From positions 567,499-631,498 of the forward strand of contig NZ_RCOG02000002.1 in the NCBI RefSeq assembly GCF_009663685.2: DNA of 64,000 bases, in the 5' to 3' direction. Made by a program: the position numbers and the translations under genes. How positions within the stretch are numbered: position 1 is the stretch's first letter; each line of letters starts with the position of its first letter. The notes beneath the pieces were generated by a model that was not told where the DNA came from, ran no database searches, and saw only the letters and a list, made by a program, of their open reading frames with translations. This DNA comes from Cupriavidus sp. U2 (GTDB taxonomy: Bacteria; Pseudomonadota; Gammaproteobacteria; Burkholderiales; Burkholderiaceae). Positions 45,867 to 55,289 of this stretch are shown here, piece after piece.

Positions 45867-45973
45867 ATCCACTCCTAGTTGGCTCGCTCGATCGTTGTTA
45901 TCGATGCTCAGGTCTGTATCGATGCCGGCAGGTAGACGTTCCTCGGCACGCGCCGCCGGCATGCCTCCTGCAA

Positions 45974-47152
45974 TCAGCGCTCGACTGCCAGCGCCACGCC
46001 CATGCCGCCGCCGATGCACAGCGAGGCCAGGCCCTTCTTCGCGTCACGACGCTTCATTTCGTGCAGCAGGGTCACCAGAATGCGGCAGCCCGATGCACCG
46101 ATCGGATGGCCGATGGCGATGGCGCCACCGTTCACGTTGATCTTCGACTGGTCCCAGCCCATTTCCTTGTGCACTGCCAGGGCCTGGGCGGCGAAGGCTT
46201 CATTGATTTCCATGAGATCCAGGTCCTTGACGCCCCAGCCGGCGCGCGACAGGCAGCGTTTGCTGGCCGGCACCGGACCCATGCCCATCACGGCCGGATC
46301 CACGCCGGCGTTGGCGTAGGCCTTGATCGTGGCCAGCGGGGTCAGGCCCAGTTCCTTGGCCTTGGCCGCCGACATCACCACGACGGCGGCGGCGCCGTCG
46401 TTCAGGCCCGATGCATTGGCGGCCGTCACCGTGCCGGCCTTGTCGAAGGCGGGCTTCAGGCCGGCCATGCTGTCCAGCGTGGCGCCCTGGCGCACGAACT
46501 CGTCGGTCTTGAAGGCCACCGGATCGCCCTTGCGCTGCGGAATCAGCACCGGCACGATTTCCTCGTCGAACTTGCCGGCCTTCTGGGCGGCTTCGGCCTT
46601 GTTCTGCGATCCCACGGCGAACTCGTCCTGGGCTTCGCGCGTGATGCCGTATTCCTTGGCCACGTTTTCGGCCGTGATGCCCATGTGGTACTGGTTGTAG
46701 ACGTCCCACAGGCCGTCGACAATCATCGAGTCCACCAGCTTGGTGTCGCCCATGCGGAAGCCGTCGCGCGAGCCCGGCAGCACGTGCGGTGCGGCGCTCA
46801 TGTTCTCCATGCCGCCAGCCACCACGATTTCGGCTTCGCCGGCGATGATGGCGTTGGCGGCCAGCATCACCGCCTTCAGGCCGGAGCCGCACACCTTGTT
46901 GATGGTCATGGCCGGCACCATGTCCGGCAGGCCGGCCTTGCGCGATGCCTGGCGCGCCGGGTTCTGGCCCGAAGCGGCCGTCAGCACCTGGCCCATGATC
47001 ACTTCGCTCACCTGGTCCGGCTTCACGCCGGCGCGCTCGAGCGCGGCCTTGATCACGATGGCGCCCAGTTCAGGCGCCGGGATCTTCGCCAGGGAGCCAC
47101 CGAACTTGCCTACTGCGGTACGGGCTGCGGAAACAATGACGATGTCGGTCAT
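45974..47152 (-). CDS. phaA: Acetyl-CoA acetyltransferase PhaA
   Basis: A 392-residue thiolase that condenses two acetyl-CoA to acetoacetyl-CoA, the first step of PHB synthesis. It has the nucleophile Cys88 (INKVCGSG), His in [10 protein letters not shown] (about 348) and the second Cys in [10 protein letters not shown] (about 378). It is one residue shorter than C. necator PhaA, ending at VER where that protein ends VERK. AAAGGACCTGAA precedes the ATG. It is 75 nt downstream of phaC and 107 nt upstream of phaB. Confidence 0.97.
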   Translation of the reverse strand: MTDIVIVSAARTAVGKFGGSLAKIPAPELGAIVIKAALERAGVKPDQVSEVIMGQVLTAASGQNPARQASRKAGLPDMVPAMTINKVCGSGLKAVMLAANAIIAGEAEIVVAGGMENMSAAPHVLPGSRDGFRMGDTKLVDSMIVDGLWDVYNQYHMGITAENVAKEYGITREAQDEFAVGSQNKAEAAQKAGKFDEEIVPVLIPQRKGDPVAFKTDEFVRQGATLDSMAGLKPAFDKAGTVTAANASGLNDGAAAVVVMSAAKAKELGLTPLATIKAYANAGVDPAVMGMGPVPASKRCLSRAGWGVKDLDLMEINEAFAAQALAVHKEMGWDQSKINVNGGAIAIGHPIGASGCRILVTLLHEMKRRDAKKGLASLCIGGGMGVALAVER

Positions 47153-47227
47153 TTCAGGTCCTTTCGAGAAAGCGAATCGCGGATCGGTTCGAAACCGGGC
47201 CGGCCGTCACGGCCAGCCCGCATGAAA

Positions 47228-49108
47228 TCAGGCGCGCTGTCTGACGTAGCGGCCGGGCGCCGGCTCCACCGGCGGGTAATGTTCGTTGCCCAGCGCGTCG
47301 GATGCGGCGCGCTTCGGGCCTGCCTGCTTGCCCAGCCAGGCCATCCAGTCGGGCCACCAGCTGCCCGGGTGCTCCTGGGCGCCCGCCAGCCATTCCTGGG
47401 CCGATTCGGGCAGCGCATCGTTGGTCCAGTGGCTGCGCTTCTTTTTCGCCGGCGGATTGATCACGCCGGCGATATGGCCAGAGGCGCCCAAGACGAAGCG
47501 GAGCTTGTTCTTCAGCAGCGCGGTCGATGCATAGGCAGCCATCCACGGCACGATATGGTCTTCCCGTGACCCGTAGATATAGGTCGGCACGTCGATCTTG
47601 CCCAGGTCCACCGGGGCGTTGCAGACGGTCAGCTTGCCAGGCACCTTGAGTTCATCCTGCAGGTAGGTGTGGCGCAGGTACCAGCAATACCACGGGCCAG
47701 GCAGATTGGTGGCGTCGCCGTTCCAGAACAGCAGGTCGAACGGCACCGGCGTATTGCCCTTCAGGTAGTTGTCCACCACGTAGTTCCACACCAGGTCGTT
47801 GGGTCGCAGGAACGAGAACGTGTTGGCCAGCTCCACGCCGCGCAGCAGGCCGCAAGGCGCACCGGACGCGCCGCCCAGCGTGGCTTCGCGCAATTGCACG
47901 TGTGCTTCGTCGACGAATACGTCGAGGATGCCGGTATCGGAGAAATCGAGCAGTGTCGTCAGCAGCGTCAGGCTGGCTGCCGGCCGTTCGCCACGCGCGG
48001 CCAGCACGGCCAGCGCGGTGGAGATGATGGTGCCACCCACGCAGAAGCCCAGCACGTTGATCTGGTCCTGCCCGCTGATATCCCGCGTCACCTCGATCGC
48101 CCGAATGGCCGCGTGCTCGATGTAGTCGTCCCACGTGCGCTCGGCCATCGAGGCATCGGGGTTGCGCCACGACACCAGGAAGACCGTGTGGCCGTTTTCC
48201 ACGGCGTGCCGCACCAGCGAGCTTTCGGGCTGCAGGTCGAGGATGTAGTACTTGTTGATGCACGGTGGCACCAGCAGCAGCGGCCGGGCGTAGACCTTGT
48301 CGGTCAGCGGCTTGTACTGCAGCAGCTGGAAGTATTCGTTCTCGTAGACCACGGCGCCTTCGGTCACCGCCACGTTGCGGCCCACTTCGAAGGCCTTCTC
48401 ATCGGTCTGCGAGATCTTGCCGCGCTGCAGGTCTTCCAGCATGTTGCGCACGCCGTTGCGCAGCGATTCACCGCCCGACTCGATCAGGCGCTGCTGGGCA
48501 TCGGGATTGGTGGCCAGGAAGTTGGCCGGCGACATGGCATCGACCCACTGCGACACCGCGAAGCGGATGCGCTGGCGTACCTTCGGGTCGGCTTCCACGG
48601 CATCGGCCAGTTCGGTCATGGCGCGCGCCGTCAGCAGATAGAACGCAGCGGTATACCGGTATGGTGCGTTGTTGCGCCAGGCAGGACTGGCGAAGCGGCG
48701 ATCGGACAAGCGTTCGCTGGCACCGGCATTGCCGTTGCCGCCCGGATGGCCGTTGGCGACCATGGCGCCCTCGCCCATTTCGCGCCAGAGCTCGGCAAAG
48801 TCCTTCAGATAGCGTTGCTGGATGCCGGCCAGCTGGTCCGGCGAGATCTTCACCGCGCCGCCGTTCGCACCGCCAGTCGGAAACGCCTGCTGAAACGCCT
48901 TGGCGAAGGCATCGCCCGCGGGAAAGCCACCGGGGAATGCACCGGCCAGACCCGCCGGGAAACCGGCCGGCATCTCGCCGTTGGTTTCAGGGGCCCACTG
49001 ACGGGACCATTCCAGCCATGCAGCTGGATCGAATGGCCCCGGCGCAAATTGAAACGGTTGGGACTTGTCTTCCTTTCCGGAAGCTGCCGCACCTTTGCCG
49101 GTCGCCAT
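47228..49108 (-). CDS. phaC: Class I poly(3-hydroxyalkanoate) synthase PhaC
   Basis: A 626-residue granule-bound polymerase. Catalytic residues are Cys356 in the lipase-like box GFCVGGT, Asp517 (YGSREDHI) and His545 (GASGHIAG), each exactly 37 above C. necator PhaC1 Cys319, Asp480 and His508. The catalytic half is near-identical in pattern. The whole 37-residue difference lies N-terminal: residues about 45-85 are a Gly/Ala/Phe/Pro-rich insert with FPAG/FPGG repeats in the poorly conserved, granule-associated N-domain. ATG 49108 (MATGKGAAASGK) matches H16. First gene of the operon. Confidence 0.97.
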   Translation of the reverse strand: MATGKGAAASGKEDKSQPFQFAPGPFDPAAWLEWSRQWAPETNGEMPAGFPAGLAGAFPGGFPAGDAFAKAFQQAFPTGGANGGAVKISPDQLAGIQQRYLKDFAELWREMGEGAMVANGHPGGNGNAGASERLSDRRFASPAWRNNAPYRYTAAFYLLTARAMTELADAVEADPKVRQRIRFAVSQWVDAMSPANFLATNPDAQQRLIESGGESLRNGVRNMLEDLQRGKISQTDEKAFEVGRNVAVTEGAVVYENEYFQLLQYKPLTDKVYARPLLLVPPCINKYYILDLQPESSLVRHAVENGHTVFLVSWRNPDASMAERTWDDYIEHAAIRAIEVTRDISGQDQINVLGFCVGGTIISTALAVLAARGERPAASLTLLTTLLDFSDTGILDVFVDEAHVQLREATLGGASGAPCGLLRGVELANTFSFLRPNDLVWNYVVDNYLKGNTPVPFDLLFWNGDATNLPGPWYCWYLRHTYLQDELKVPGKLTVCNAPVDLGKIDVPTYIYGSREDHIVPWMAAYASTALLKNKLRFVLGASGHIAGVINPPAKKKRSHWTNDALPESAQEWLAGAQEHPGSWWPDWMAWLGKQAGPKRAASDALGNEHYPPVEPAPGRYVRQRA

Positions 49109-49281
49109 GATGTGATCGTCTCTCTGCCTGTCGTAGTGGATGACGGGCTCGGGGTAACTGTCTCCCGACCCGCCCCATATCCCGGGTTGCGTCCGCAAGC
49201 TGCCCAGGGCTGCTTGGCTCTTACGCTATGCTTGCCGGCGAAACCCTGGAATCGTTCCTCGGTTCCGATACATTTCGAGGC

Positions 49282-49311
49282 ATTGTTGCCTTGCAATGGA
49301 GAGACTGTCAA
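49282..49311 (-). promoter_or_regulatory. Promoter of the phaCAB operon
   Basis: On the minus strand TTGACA (complement of 49306-49311), an 18-bp spacer ending TTGCAAGGC, and AACAAT (complement of 49282-49287). The hexamers, spacer length and TTGCAAGGCAACAATG block match the phaC1 promoter of C. necator as I recall it. Confidence 0.85.
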
Positions 49312-49327
49312 TGCGGAAATCCGCATT
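49310..49327. promoter_or_regulatory. Dyad overlapping the phaC -35 element
   Basis: AATGCGGA-AA-TCCGCATT is a perfect 8-bp inverted repeat that touches the first two bases of the -35 hexamer (49310-49311) and extends upstream of it. The position suits an activator or repressor of phaCAB. Confidence 0.45.
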
Positions 49328-49429
49328 GCGATGCGGGGGGCGAATAAGTGAAGCCCGACCTACCGGACGGTAACGCTGGCGCGGGTTGCCGGGCCGGTCC
49401 AACCTCTATTCGAGAAAGATGAAAGCCTG

Positions 49430-49672
49430 ATGTATATCGTGGCAATTGGCTGGCTTTACGTCGCCCTGATGATGGCCATCACCGAGACCAGCGTCGTCGC
49501 CGGTGTGGCCACGTTCCTGCTGTACGGATTGGCGCCGGTGTCGATCGTGATGTACATCATGGGGACGCCGGGCCGGCGTCGCAGGCGCCGTGCGCAGGAA
49601 GGCCGTGACGCCGCGCAAGCCGCCTCGGCACAGGCGGCGCGGCTTCCGGACGATGGCGCTGCCGGGCCCTAG
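49430..49672 (+). CDS. Small membrane protein of unknown function
   Basis: An 80-residue protein. Two hydrophobic stretches cover residues about 4-20 and 22-44 (IGWLYVALMMAITETSVVAG, ATFLLYGLAPVSIVMYIMG), followed by an Arg-rich cytoplasmic patch (GRRRRRRA) and an Ala-rich tail. The positive-inside rule places the C-terminus in the cytoplasm. AAAGATGAAAGCCTG before ATG 49430. Divergent from phaC and ending 4 nt into the pgeF stop region. Function unknown. Confidence 0.65.
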   Translation: MYIVAIGWLYVALMMAITETSVVAGVATFLLYGLAPVSIVMYIMGTPGRRRRRRAQEGRDAAQAASAQAARLPDDGAAGP

Positions 49673-50496
49673 TCGGCCAGCCAGACCAGCGTGGCCATGC
49701 GGCCCGTGGTGCGGTCGCGGCGGTAAGAGTAGAAGCGGTCGGCCTCGCGGACCGTGCAGGCATTGCCGCCGAACACCTGCGTGCAGCCGGCGCGGGCAAG
49801 GCGAATGCGTGCGAGTGCATACAGATCAGCCAGGAATTTGCCCGATCCGCCCGCGATGAACGCCGCCGCCACGGCCGCACGCTCGTCGGGCAAGGCCTGC
49901 TGCAGGAATGCTTCGCGTACTTCGGGCCCCACTTCGAAGGCATCGGGGCCGATCGCCGGCCCGAGCCAGGCCAGCCACTGCGCCTGGGCGCCCGCTCGTG
50001 CTGCCATGCGTGCCAAGGTGGCCTCGATCACGCCATCGCACAGCCCGCGCCAGCCGGCGTGAGCGGCACCCACTACCGTGCCTTCCGTATTGCACAGCAA
50101 TACGGGCAGGCAGTCGGCCGTCATGATCGCGCAGACGTGTCCGGGCGTGGCACTCACGCTGGCATCGGCGCGCGGCACATCGTCGCCTTGGCCGGCGTCA
50201 TCGGCTGTCGCCACGCCGCATCCATGCACCTGCTCCAGCCACCGAGGCATGGCCGGCAGGTAGCTGGCCAGCCGGGCGCGGTTGGTGGCCACGGCAGCCG
50301 GATCGTCGCCGACGTGCGTGCCCAGGTTGAGCCCTCCGGCGCTACCGTCTGCCAGGCCATACTGGCCCGCGCTGACACCCCCCTTTCGCGTGGTGGACAG
50401 CGCGCGCACCCGGGCCGGCGCCGGCCAGTCCGGGACGATCCAGGCCGCGTCACCGGCCATCGGGTCAACCGTCGCGCGGTCAGTCGTCATCGTCAT
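49669..50496 (-). CDS. pgeF: Purine nucleoside phosphorylase / multicopper-type protein PgeF (YfiH family)
   Basis: A 275-residue YfiH/PF02578 protein. The metal-binding residues His (LEQVHGCGV, about 92), Cys ([10 protein letters not shown], about 128) and His ([10 protein letters not shown], about 145) are present. Family members act as adenosine/inosine phosphorylase-deaminases and as peptidoglycan-editing factors in E. coli. The ATG at 50496 ([11 protein letters not shown]) lies inside the end of rluD (16-nt overlap), so the two are coupled; ATG 50490 is an alternative. Confidence 0.9.
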   Translation of the reverse strand: MTMTTDRATVDPMAGDAAWIVPDWPAPARVRALSTTRKGGVSAGQYGLADGSAGGLNLGTHVGDDPAAVATNRARLASYLPAMPRWLEQVHGCGVATADDAGQGDDVPRADASVSATPGHVCAIMTADCLPVLLCNTEGTVVGAAHAGWRGLCDGVIEATLARMAARAGAQAQWLAWLGPAIGPDAFEVGPEVREAFLQQALPDERAAVAAAFIAGGSGKFLADLYALARIRLARAGCTQVFGGNACTVREADRFYSYRRDRTTGRMATLVWLAD

Positions 50497-51703
50497 CGGC
50501 CTCTCCTTCGTACCACTCGGGCTCGCCCTCGTCCTCGTCGTCTTCCTCGGCATACCGCTCGAAGTCGAGCGCATCGATCAGCGCCTGCAGGTCTTCGGGC
50601 GGCTCGGCCTCCCATGATTTCTTGCGGCCCGTCACCGGATGCATCAGCCCCAGCCGGTATGCGTGCAGCGCCTGGCGGGTGAACGGCACCGGCAGCGGAA
50701 CGCGCACGGCCGGGCGCTGGCCGCGCTGCGTCGCCTTGTGATAGACCGGATCTCCCACAAGCGGATGGCCGATGGACTCGAAATGCACGCGGATCTGGTG
50801 CGTGCGCCCGGTTTCCAGCTGGCACATCACCATCGACACCTTCGAGCGGCCCAGCGGCACCGTACCAAGCGTTTCGAAATGGGTGCGCGACGGCTTGCCG
50901 CTGTTGGTATGCACGATGGCCATCCGCGTGCGCTCGCGCGGATCGCGCCCGATCGGCGCATCGATCGTGCCCTCGTCGGGCGTCTCGCCCCAGACCAGCG
51001 CGATATACGTGCGCTTGACCGTGCGGGCCTGCAGCTGCCGCACCAGGTCGGTCTGCGCGGTCAGCGTGCGTGCCACCACCATCAGGCCCGACGTTTCCTT
51101 GTCCAGCCGATGCACGATGCCGGCGCGCGGCAGGCGCGCCGCGTGCGGATCGCGATGCAGCAGGCCATTGAGCACCGTGCCGCTCCAGTTGCCTGCGGCA
51201 GGATGCACCACCAGCCCGGCCGGCTTGTTGATGACCAGCAGGGCGTCGTCCTCGTACAGCACGTCCAGCGGGACGTCCTCTGCCGTAAACGCCATCGATT
51301 CCGGCGCGGCCTGGGGCCGGATCTCGATCTGCTGGCCCATCTGGACGGATGCCTTGGCGCGGCTGGGCTCGCCGTCCACGCGGACGGCACCATCCTCGAT
51401 CCACTGCTGGATGCGGCTGCGCGAAAATTCGTTGAAATGCCGCGCGAGCAGCTTGTCGAGCCGCTCGCCGTGCGCCGCGCTATCGACTTCCAGGTACAGT
51501 GGCATCAGGTCAGGCGCGGCAGGCGCCGTGGCAGGCACCTCGTCATTGAATTCGTCCGTCGCCCCCCCTTCGTCGCCGTCGTCGAAATGGTCGTCGAAGT
51601 CTTCGGATTCCTCGTGGGTCACGTCGGCTTTTGCGGTGTGGCGTTCCAGACCGGTTTCGGTCTTGGGGCTTCGGCTATAATGCTTGGCGCTATTTTTTTT
51701 CAT
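50480..51703 (-). CDS. rluD: 23S rRNA pseudouridine(1911/1915/1917) synthase RluD
   Basis: A 407-residue RNA-modifying enzyme. An S4 RNA-binding domain (about 80-130, [21 protein letters not shown]) precedes the catalytic domain with Asp201 in [12 protein letters not shown], the family's HRLD motif. It is longer than typical RluD (~325 residues) because of a highly acidic N-terminal extension (residues 30-65) and an acidic C-terminal tail (residues ~385-407, ending in five Asp). Coupled to pgeF downstream, as commonly seen. Divergent from bamD with only 16 nt between the starts. Confidence 0.92.
   Translation of the reverse strand: MKKNSAKHYSRSPKTETGLERHTAKADVTHEESEDFDDHFDDGDEGGATDEFNDEVPATAPAAPDLMPLYLEVDSAAHGERLDKLLARHFNEFSRSRIQQWIEDGAVRVDGEPSRAKASVQMGQQIEIRPQAAPESMAFTAEDVPLDVLYEDDALLVINKPAGLVVHPAAGNWSGTVLNGLLHRDPHAARLPRAGIVHRLDKETSGLMVVARTLTAQTDLVRQLQARTVKRTYIALVWGETPDEGTIDAPIGRDPRERTRMAIVHTNSGKPSRTHFETLGTVPLGRSKVSMVMCQLETGRTHQIRVHFESIGHPLVGDPVYHKATQRGQRPAVRVPLPVPFTRQALHAYRLGLMHPVTGRKKSWEAEPPEDLQALIDALDFERYAEEDDEDEGEPEWYEGEADDDDD
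51676..51681 (+). promoter_or_regulatory. -10 element candidate for bamD
   Basis: A perfect TATAAT lies 39 nt before the bamD ATG, inside the first codons of the divergent rluD. No strong -35 is visible, but the position gives a normal leader length. Confidence 0.45.
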
Positions 51704-51719
51704 CCGGAACAGGTTGCCC

Positions 51720-52550
51720 ATGCAATTGCAGAGCATCAAACGCGCGAACTGGCGCGCGAAAATTGGAGCGGTTTTGCTCGCAGGCGGATGCGTCATGCTA
51801 TCGGCATGCGGCCTGCTGGGAGACCAGCCTGACGAAACCGCCGGCTGGTCGGCCAACAAATTATATTCGGAAGCCAAGGATGCCCTCGATGGCGGCGACT
51901 ACACGCGCGCCGTCAAGCTGTACGAAAAGCTCGAGGGCCGCTATCCGTTTGGCCGCTATGCACAGCAGGCCCAGATCGATACCGCCTACGCCAACTACAA
52001 GGATGGCGAGACCGCTGCCGCGCTGGCTGCCGTGGACCGCTTCATCCAGCTGCACCCGAGCCACCCGAACATCGATTACGCCTACTACCTCAAGGGCCTG
52101 ATCAACTTCAACGACAACCTTGGCTGGCTTGGCCGCTTCTCGGGCCAGGATCTCAGCGAACGCGACCCCAAGGCAGCCCGCGCCGCCTATGACGCGTTCC
52201 AGACCCTGATCACGCGCTATCCGGACAGCAAGTACACGCCGGACGCCACGCTGCGCATGCAGTACATCGTCAACGCGCTGGCCCAGCACGAAGTCCACGC
52301 CGCGCGTTACTACTACCGCCGCGGCGCCTACCTGGCGGCCGTGAACCGCGCGCAGCAGGCGCTCAAGGACTACGATGGCGCGCCGGCCAACGAAGAGGCG
52401 CTGTACATCATGGTGCGGTCGTACGATGCGCTGGGCATGAAAGACCTGCGCGACGACGCGGCACGCGTGATGGAACGCAACTACCCAAACAGCGATTTCA
52501 TCAAGTACGGACAACGCCGCAAGGACAAGTCCTGGTGGGAAGTGTTCTGA
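51720..52550 (+). CDS. bamD: Outer-membrane assembly lipoprotein BamD
   Basis: A 276-residue lipoprotein of the BAM complex that inserts beta-barrel proteins. Signal peptide with lipobox LSAC (Cys30), then five TPR-like helical pairs ([32 protein letters not shown]...; [21 protein letters not shown]-like ...[10 protein letters not shown]). The signature [20 protein letters not shown] and the end KDKSWWEVF are typical of betaproteobacterial BamD/ComL. ATG 51720 overlaps nothing; the GGAACAGGTTGCCC just before it carries a moderate ribosome-binding site. Confidence 0.95.
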   Translation: MQLQSIKRANWRAKIGAVLLAGGCVMLSACGLLGDQPDETAGWSANKLYSEAKDALDGGDYTRAVKLYEKLEGRYPFGRYAQQAQIDTAYANYKDGETAAALAAVDRFIQLHPSHPNIDYAYYLKGLINFNDNLGWLGRFSGQDLSERDPKAARAAYDAFQTLITRYPDSKYTPDATLRMQYIVNALAQHEVHAARYYYRRGAYLAAVNRAQQALKDYDGAPANEEALYIMVRSYDALGMKDLRDDAARVMERNYPNSDFIKYGQRRKDKSWWEVF

Positions 52551-52576
52551 CGACGCCCGGCCTGGCCGGAGCATGA

Positions 52577-52606
52577 GAAAAGCCCGACGCAAGGTCGGGC
52601 TTTTTC
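52577..52606 (+). terminator. Terminator between bamD and dinG
   Basis: AAAAGCCCGAC-GCAAG-GTCGGGCTTTTT, 27 nt after the bamD stop, with A and T tracts on both sides. It can end bamD and, read in reverse, lies past the dinG stop. Confidence 0.88.
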
Positions 52607-52664
52607 GTTTTTTGGCGATGGTGTTGGATGCTTGCTGGCGCTTTTCCGGCCCCGCCCGCCCCGT

Positions 52665-54956
52665 CTATACCTCGCCGCGCTGTCCTTCATCCCCCGCATC
52701 GCCGCCCGCTTCCCCGCCAGGCGTGGCGTCCGCGCCTGCCTCACCGGCCGGCTGGCGCAGGCTTTCCAGGAAACGCACCACCGTTTCGGCCTCGCGCGTA
52801 CGCGTGAACGGCGGCAAGCTCTGCCAGATCTGCCGGCCGTATGGCTTTTCTACGAGTCGCGTGTCGCAGATGGCCAGCACGCCGCGATCCGATTCCGAAC
52901 GGATCAGCCGCCCGGCGCCCTGCTTCAGCGTAATCACCGCGTGCGGCAGCTGGTGTACGGCAAACGGGCTCAGGCCCTTTTTCTGCAGCACCTCCATGCG
53001 GGCGGCCAGCACCGGGTCGTCGGGCGGCGCGAACGGCAGCTTGTCGATGACCACCAGAGAAAGCGCCTCGCCGCGCACATCCACGCCTTCCCAGAAGCTC
53101 TGGCTGCCGACCAGCACCGCGTTACCGAGTTGACGAAAGCGGTCCAGCAGTTCGGTGCGGCTGGCCTGCCCCTGCACCAGCAGCGGCAGGTTGATGCCGC
53201 GCGCGGCGAACAGGTCGTAGAGCATGTCCGACGCCTTCTGCACCGCGCGCAGCGTGGTACAGAGCAGGAATGTCCGGCCGCCAGCCGCCTCGATCAGCGG
53301 CAGCGCCCTTTCGACCACGGCTTCGGTGAACTGGGGCGAATTCGGCGGTGGCATGTCGCGCGGCACATAGAGCAGGCCCTGCTTCGCATAGTCGAACGGA
53401 CTGGGCAGCGTCAGCGATTGATCCTTGTTCAGCCCCAGCTGCGCCGCGTAGTGGGCGAAATTGCCCTTCACCGACAGTGTCGCCGAGGTAAAGATCCAGG
53501 CGCGGGGATGGCCTTCGCGCTGGCGCGTGAAGATCGGCGCGATCGACAACGGGGTGCGGTGCAGCTGGACGGTGTGGGAGAACACTTCGACCCAGCGCAC
53601 GGTATCCGGGCCGAACTGGGCAGGCGCGGGCGGCGGCGGGGTCTCGGCGTCGCCCCCGGCGGCCTCCGCCGCCGTCTCGCCGGACGACGCGGGGGCCGAG
53701 GCCGGCGCGGCAGCGCGATCGTCCCGCCAGACTTCCAGCTTGTTGGCCAGCTCCACGGCCCGGCGATGGCATTGCTCCAGCGTTTCGGCGCGCTCGGCCT
53801 GCGATTCCAGCGCCTCGACAAACCCCGACAGCGCCTCTTCCAGTGCGTCCAGCGTTTCGTAGAACGGCTCTGCGGTGCGCGGATCGGCATCGATCTGCCC
53901 CATCGCCATGCGCACGTTGTCGCGGCCGAACGCCAGCCGCAAGTCGCGCGCGGCGCGTTCCAGCGGCGCGCCCAGCGCGACCCAGTCCACGGCGTCGCGG
54001 GCATGTGACAGCCCTTCGGCCACGGTGTCGCGTGCCAGTTCGAGCAACTGGCTGGTGGACAGCGTTTCGCCGAAGAACAGCGTCGCCGTTTCCGGAAGCT
54101 GGTGGGCTTCGTCGAAGATCACGGTGTTGGCGGCCGGCAGCAGTTCGGCCATGCCGGTATCGCGCAGCACCACGTCGGCAAAGAACAGGTGATGGTTCAC
54201 CACCACCACATCGGCCTGCTGCGCTTCCTTGCGGGCGCGCATCACAAAGCACTCCTTGTAGTTCGGGCATTCGCTGCCCAGGCAGTTGTCCCGCGTGGAC
54301 GTCACCATCTGCCAGACGGGCGCGTTCTCGGGCACGGCCGCCAGTTCGGCCTTGTCGCCGGTCGCCGTGGTCTTGGCGAATTTCCCGATGTCGCGCAGCC
54401 ACGCGGCATCCTGCTTCGACGCAAGCCGACCGTTGGCCTGCGCGCGCTCCAGATGGTAGTGGCACACGTAATTGGCGCGCCCCTTGAGCAGCGACACCGA
54501 CACCGGCACGTTCAGCGCATGGCGCACCGTCGGAATATCGCGCAGGAACAGCTGGTCCTGCAGGTTCTTGGTGCCGGTGGACAGGATGACCTTGCCGCCC
54601 CAGAGCATGGCGGGTACCAGGTAGGCAAACGTCTTGCCGGTGCCGGTGCCGGCCTCGACGATGACCGTGTCGTTCTGGCCGATGGCATTGGCCACGGCCT
54701 GGGCCATCTTCAACTGCGACGCGCGCGGACGGTAGCCCGGGATGGCCGTGGCCAGCGTGCCCGTGTCGGCGAACATCGTCGACAGTTGGGCGGCTTGCGA
54801 GGCCGCCTGGCTGGCCGATGCCGCGGCCACGGCGTCGCCTGGCGATTCGGCAGGTTCGTGGGCATCGGGCGCCTCGGCGGCATCGGACAGGAGGTCGTCA
54901 GTGGGATCTGGCAAGGTGGGGCTTTCTTCGATACCCGTGGCCGGTGGGCGTGCCAC
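52665..54956 (-). CDS. dinG: ATP-dependent DNA helicase, DinG/YoaA (XPD-like) family
   Basis: A 763-residue superfamily 2 iron-sulfur helicase. It has Walker A EAGTGTGKTF with Lys108, four cysteines for a [4Fe-4S] cluster (NYVCHYH, NCLGSEC, YKECF, about residues 165-235), DEAH box VIFDEAHQLP and the late motifs SQSFWEGVDV and QGAGRLIRSE. The arrangement is closer to YoaA than to E. coli DinG; it unwinds replication/repair intermediates. The start is GTG 54956; the first ~60 residues are Ala-rich and non-conserved. An Ala/Pro insert at about residues 410-440 is also non-family. Confidence 0.9.
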   Translation of the reverse strand: MARPPATGIEESPTLPDPTDDLLSDAAEAPDAHEPAESPGDAVAAASASQAASQAAQLSTMFADTGTLATAIPGYRPRASQLKMAQAVANAIGQNDTVIVEAGTGTGKTFAYLVPAMLWGGKVILSTGTKNLQDQLFLRDIPTVRHALNVPVSVSLLKGRANYVCHYHLERAQANGRLASKQDAAWLRDIGKFAKTTATGDKAELAAVPENAPVWQMVTSTRDNCLGSECPNYKECFVMRARKEAQQADVVVVNHHLFFADVVLRDTGMAELLPAANTVIFDEAHQLPETATLFFGETLSTSQLLELARDTVAEGLSHARDAVDWVALGAPLERAARDLRLAFGRDNVRMAMGQIDADPRTAEPFYETLDALEEALSGFVEALESQAERAETLEQCHRRAVELANKLEVWRDDRAAAPASAPASSGETAAEAAGGDAETPPPPAPAQFGPDTVRWVEVFSHTVQLHRTPLSIAPIFTRQREGHPRAWIFTSATLSVKGNFAHYAAQLGLNKDQSLTLPSPFDYAKQGLLYVPRDMPPPNSPQFTEAVVERALPLIEAAGGRTFLLCTTLRAVQKASDMLYDLFAARGINLPLLVQGQASRTELLDRFRQLGNAVLVGSQSFWEGVDVRGEALSLVVIDKLPFAPPDDPVLAARMEVLQKKGLSPFAVHQLPHAVITLKQGAGRLIRSESDRGVLAICDTRLVEKPYGRQIWQSLPPFTRTREAETVVRFLESLRQPAGEAGADATPGGEAGGDAGDEGQRGEV

Positions 54957-55027
54957 GGGAGATGTGTGGTGCGTGTACCGCGCTTGCGCTGGCCGGATCG
55001 ACGGCCCAGCGCGCCGCTGCGGGGGCG

Positions 55028-55231
55028 TCAGGCCGGAACATCGGGTTCCAGGTGCAGCTGCAGCAAGGTGATCGCGTCCTTGAGCTTGAGGCGGCGCTTT
55101 TTCAGGCGGCGCAGCTGCAGTTCATCGTGGGCGGGATCGGCGGACAGCCGGTCGATCAGGAAATCGAGGTCGCGGTGTTCGATCTGCAACTCGATGATCT
55201 GCCGCGCCAGCGTGTTGAGATTTTCATCCAT
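55028..55231 (-). CDS. YdcH-like DUF465 protein
   Basis: A 67-residue protein forming a helical hairpin: IIELQIEHRDLDFLIDRLSADP (split in the family as two helices) and LQLRRLKKRRLKLKDAITLLQ. The HRDLD and LKKRRLKLKD motifs are those of DUF465/YdcH. The ATG at 55231 was chosen; the frame is open upstream but unlike the family. Function not established. Downstream of the convergent-free gap from the exported coiled-coil gene. Confidence 0.85.
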   Translation of the reverse strand: MDENLNTLARQIIELQIEHRDLDFLIDRLSADPAHDELQLRRLKKRRLKLKDAITLLQLHLEPDVPA

Positions 55232-55289
55232 GGTGCGCCTTCGTACTCCAGGGCGGCGGCCAGCGGCCCCGCCCGACCCTGCCAACGAA

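Larger units (their letters stand above)
49109..49429. other. Intergenic region holding the phaC promoter
   Basis: A 321-nt region between the divergent phaC and small-membrane-protein genes. It contains the phaC promoter and an overlapping dyad, listed separately, giving phaC a leader of about 170 nt. No further gene is supported. Confidence 0.7.
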
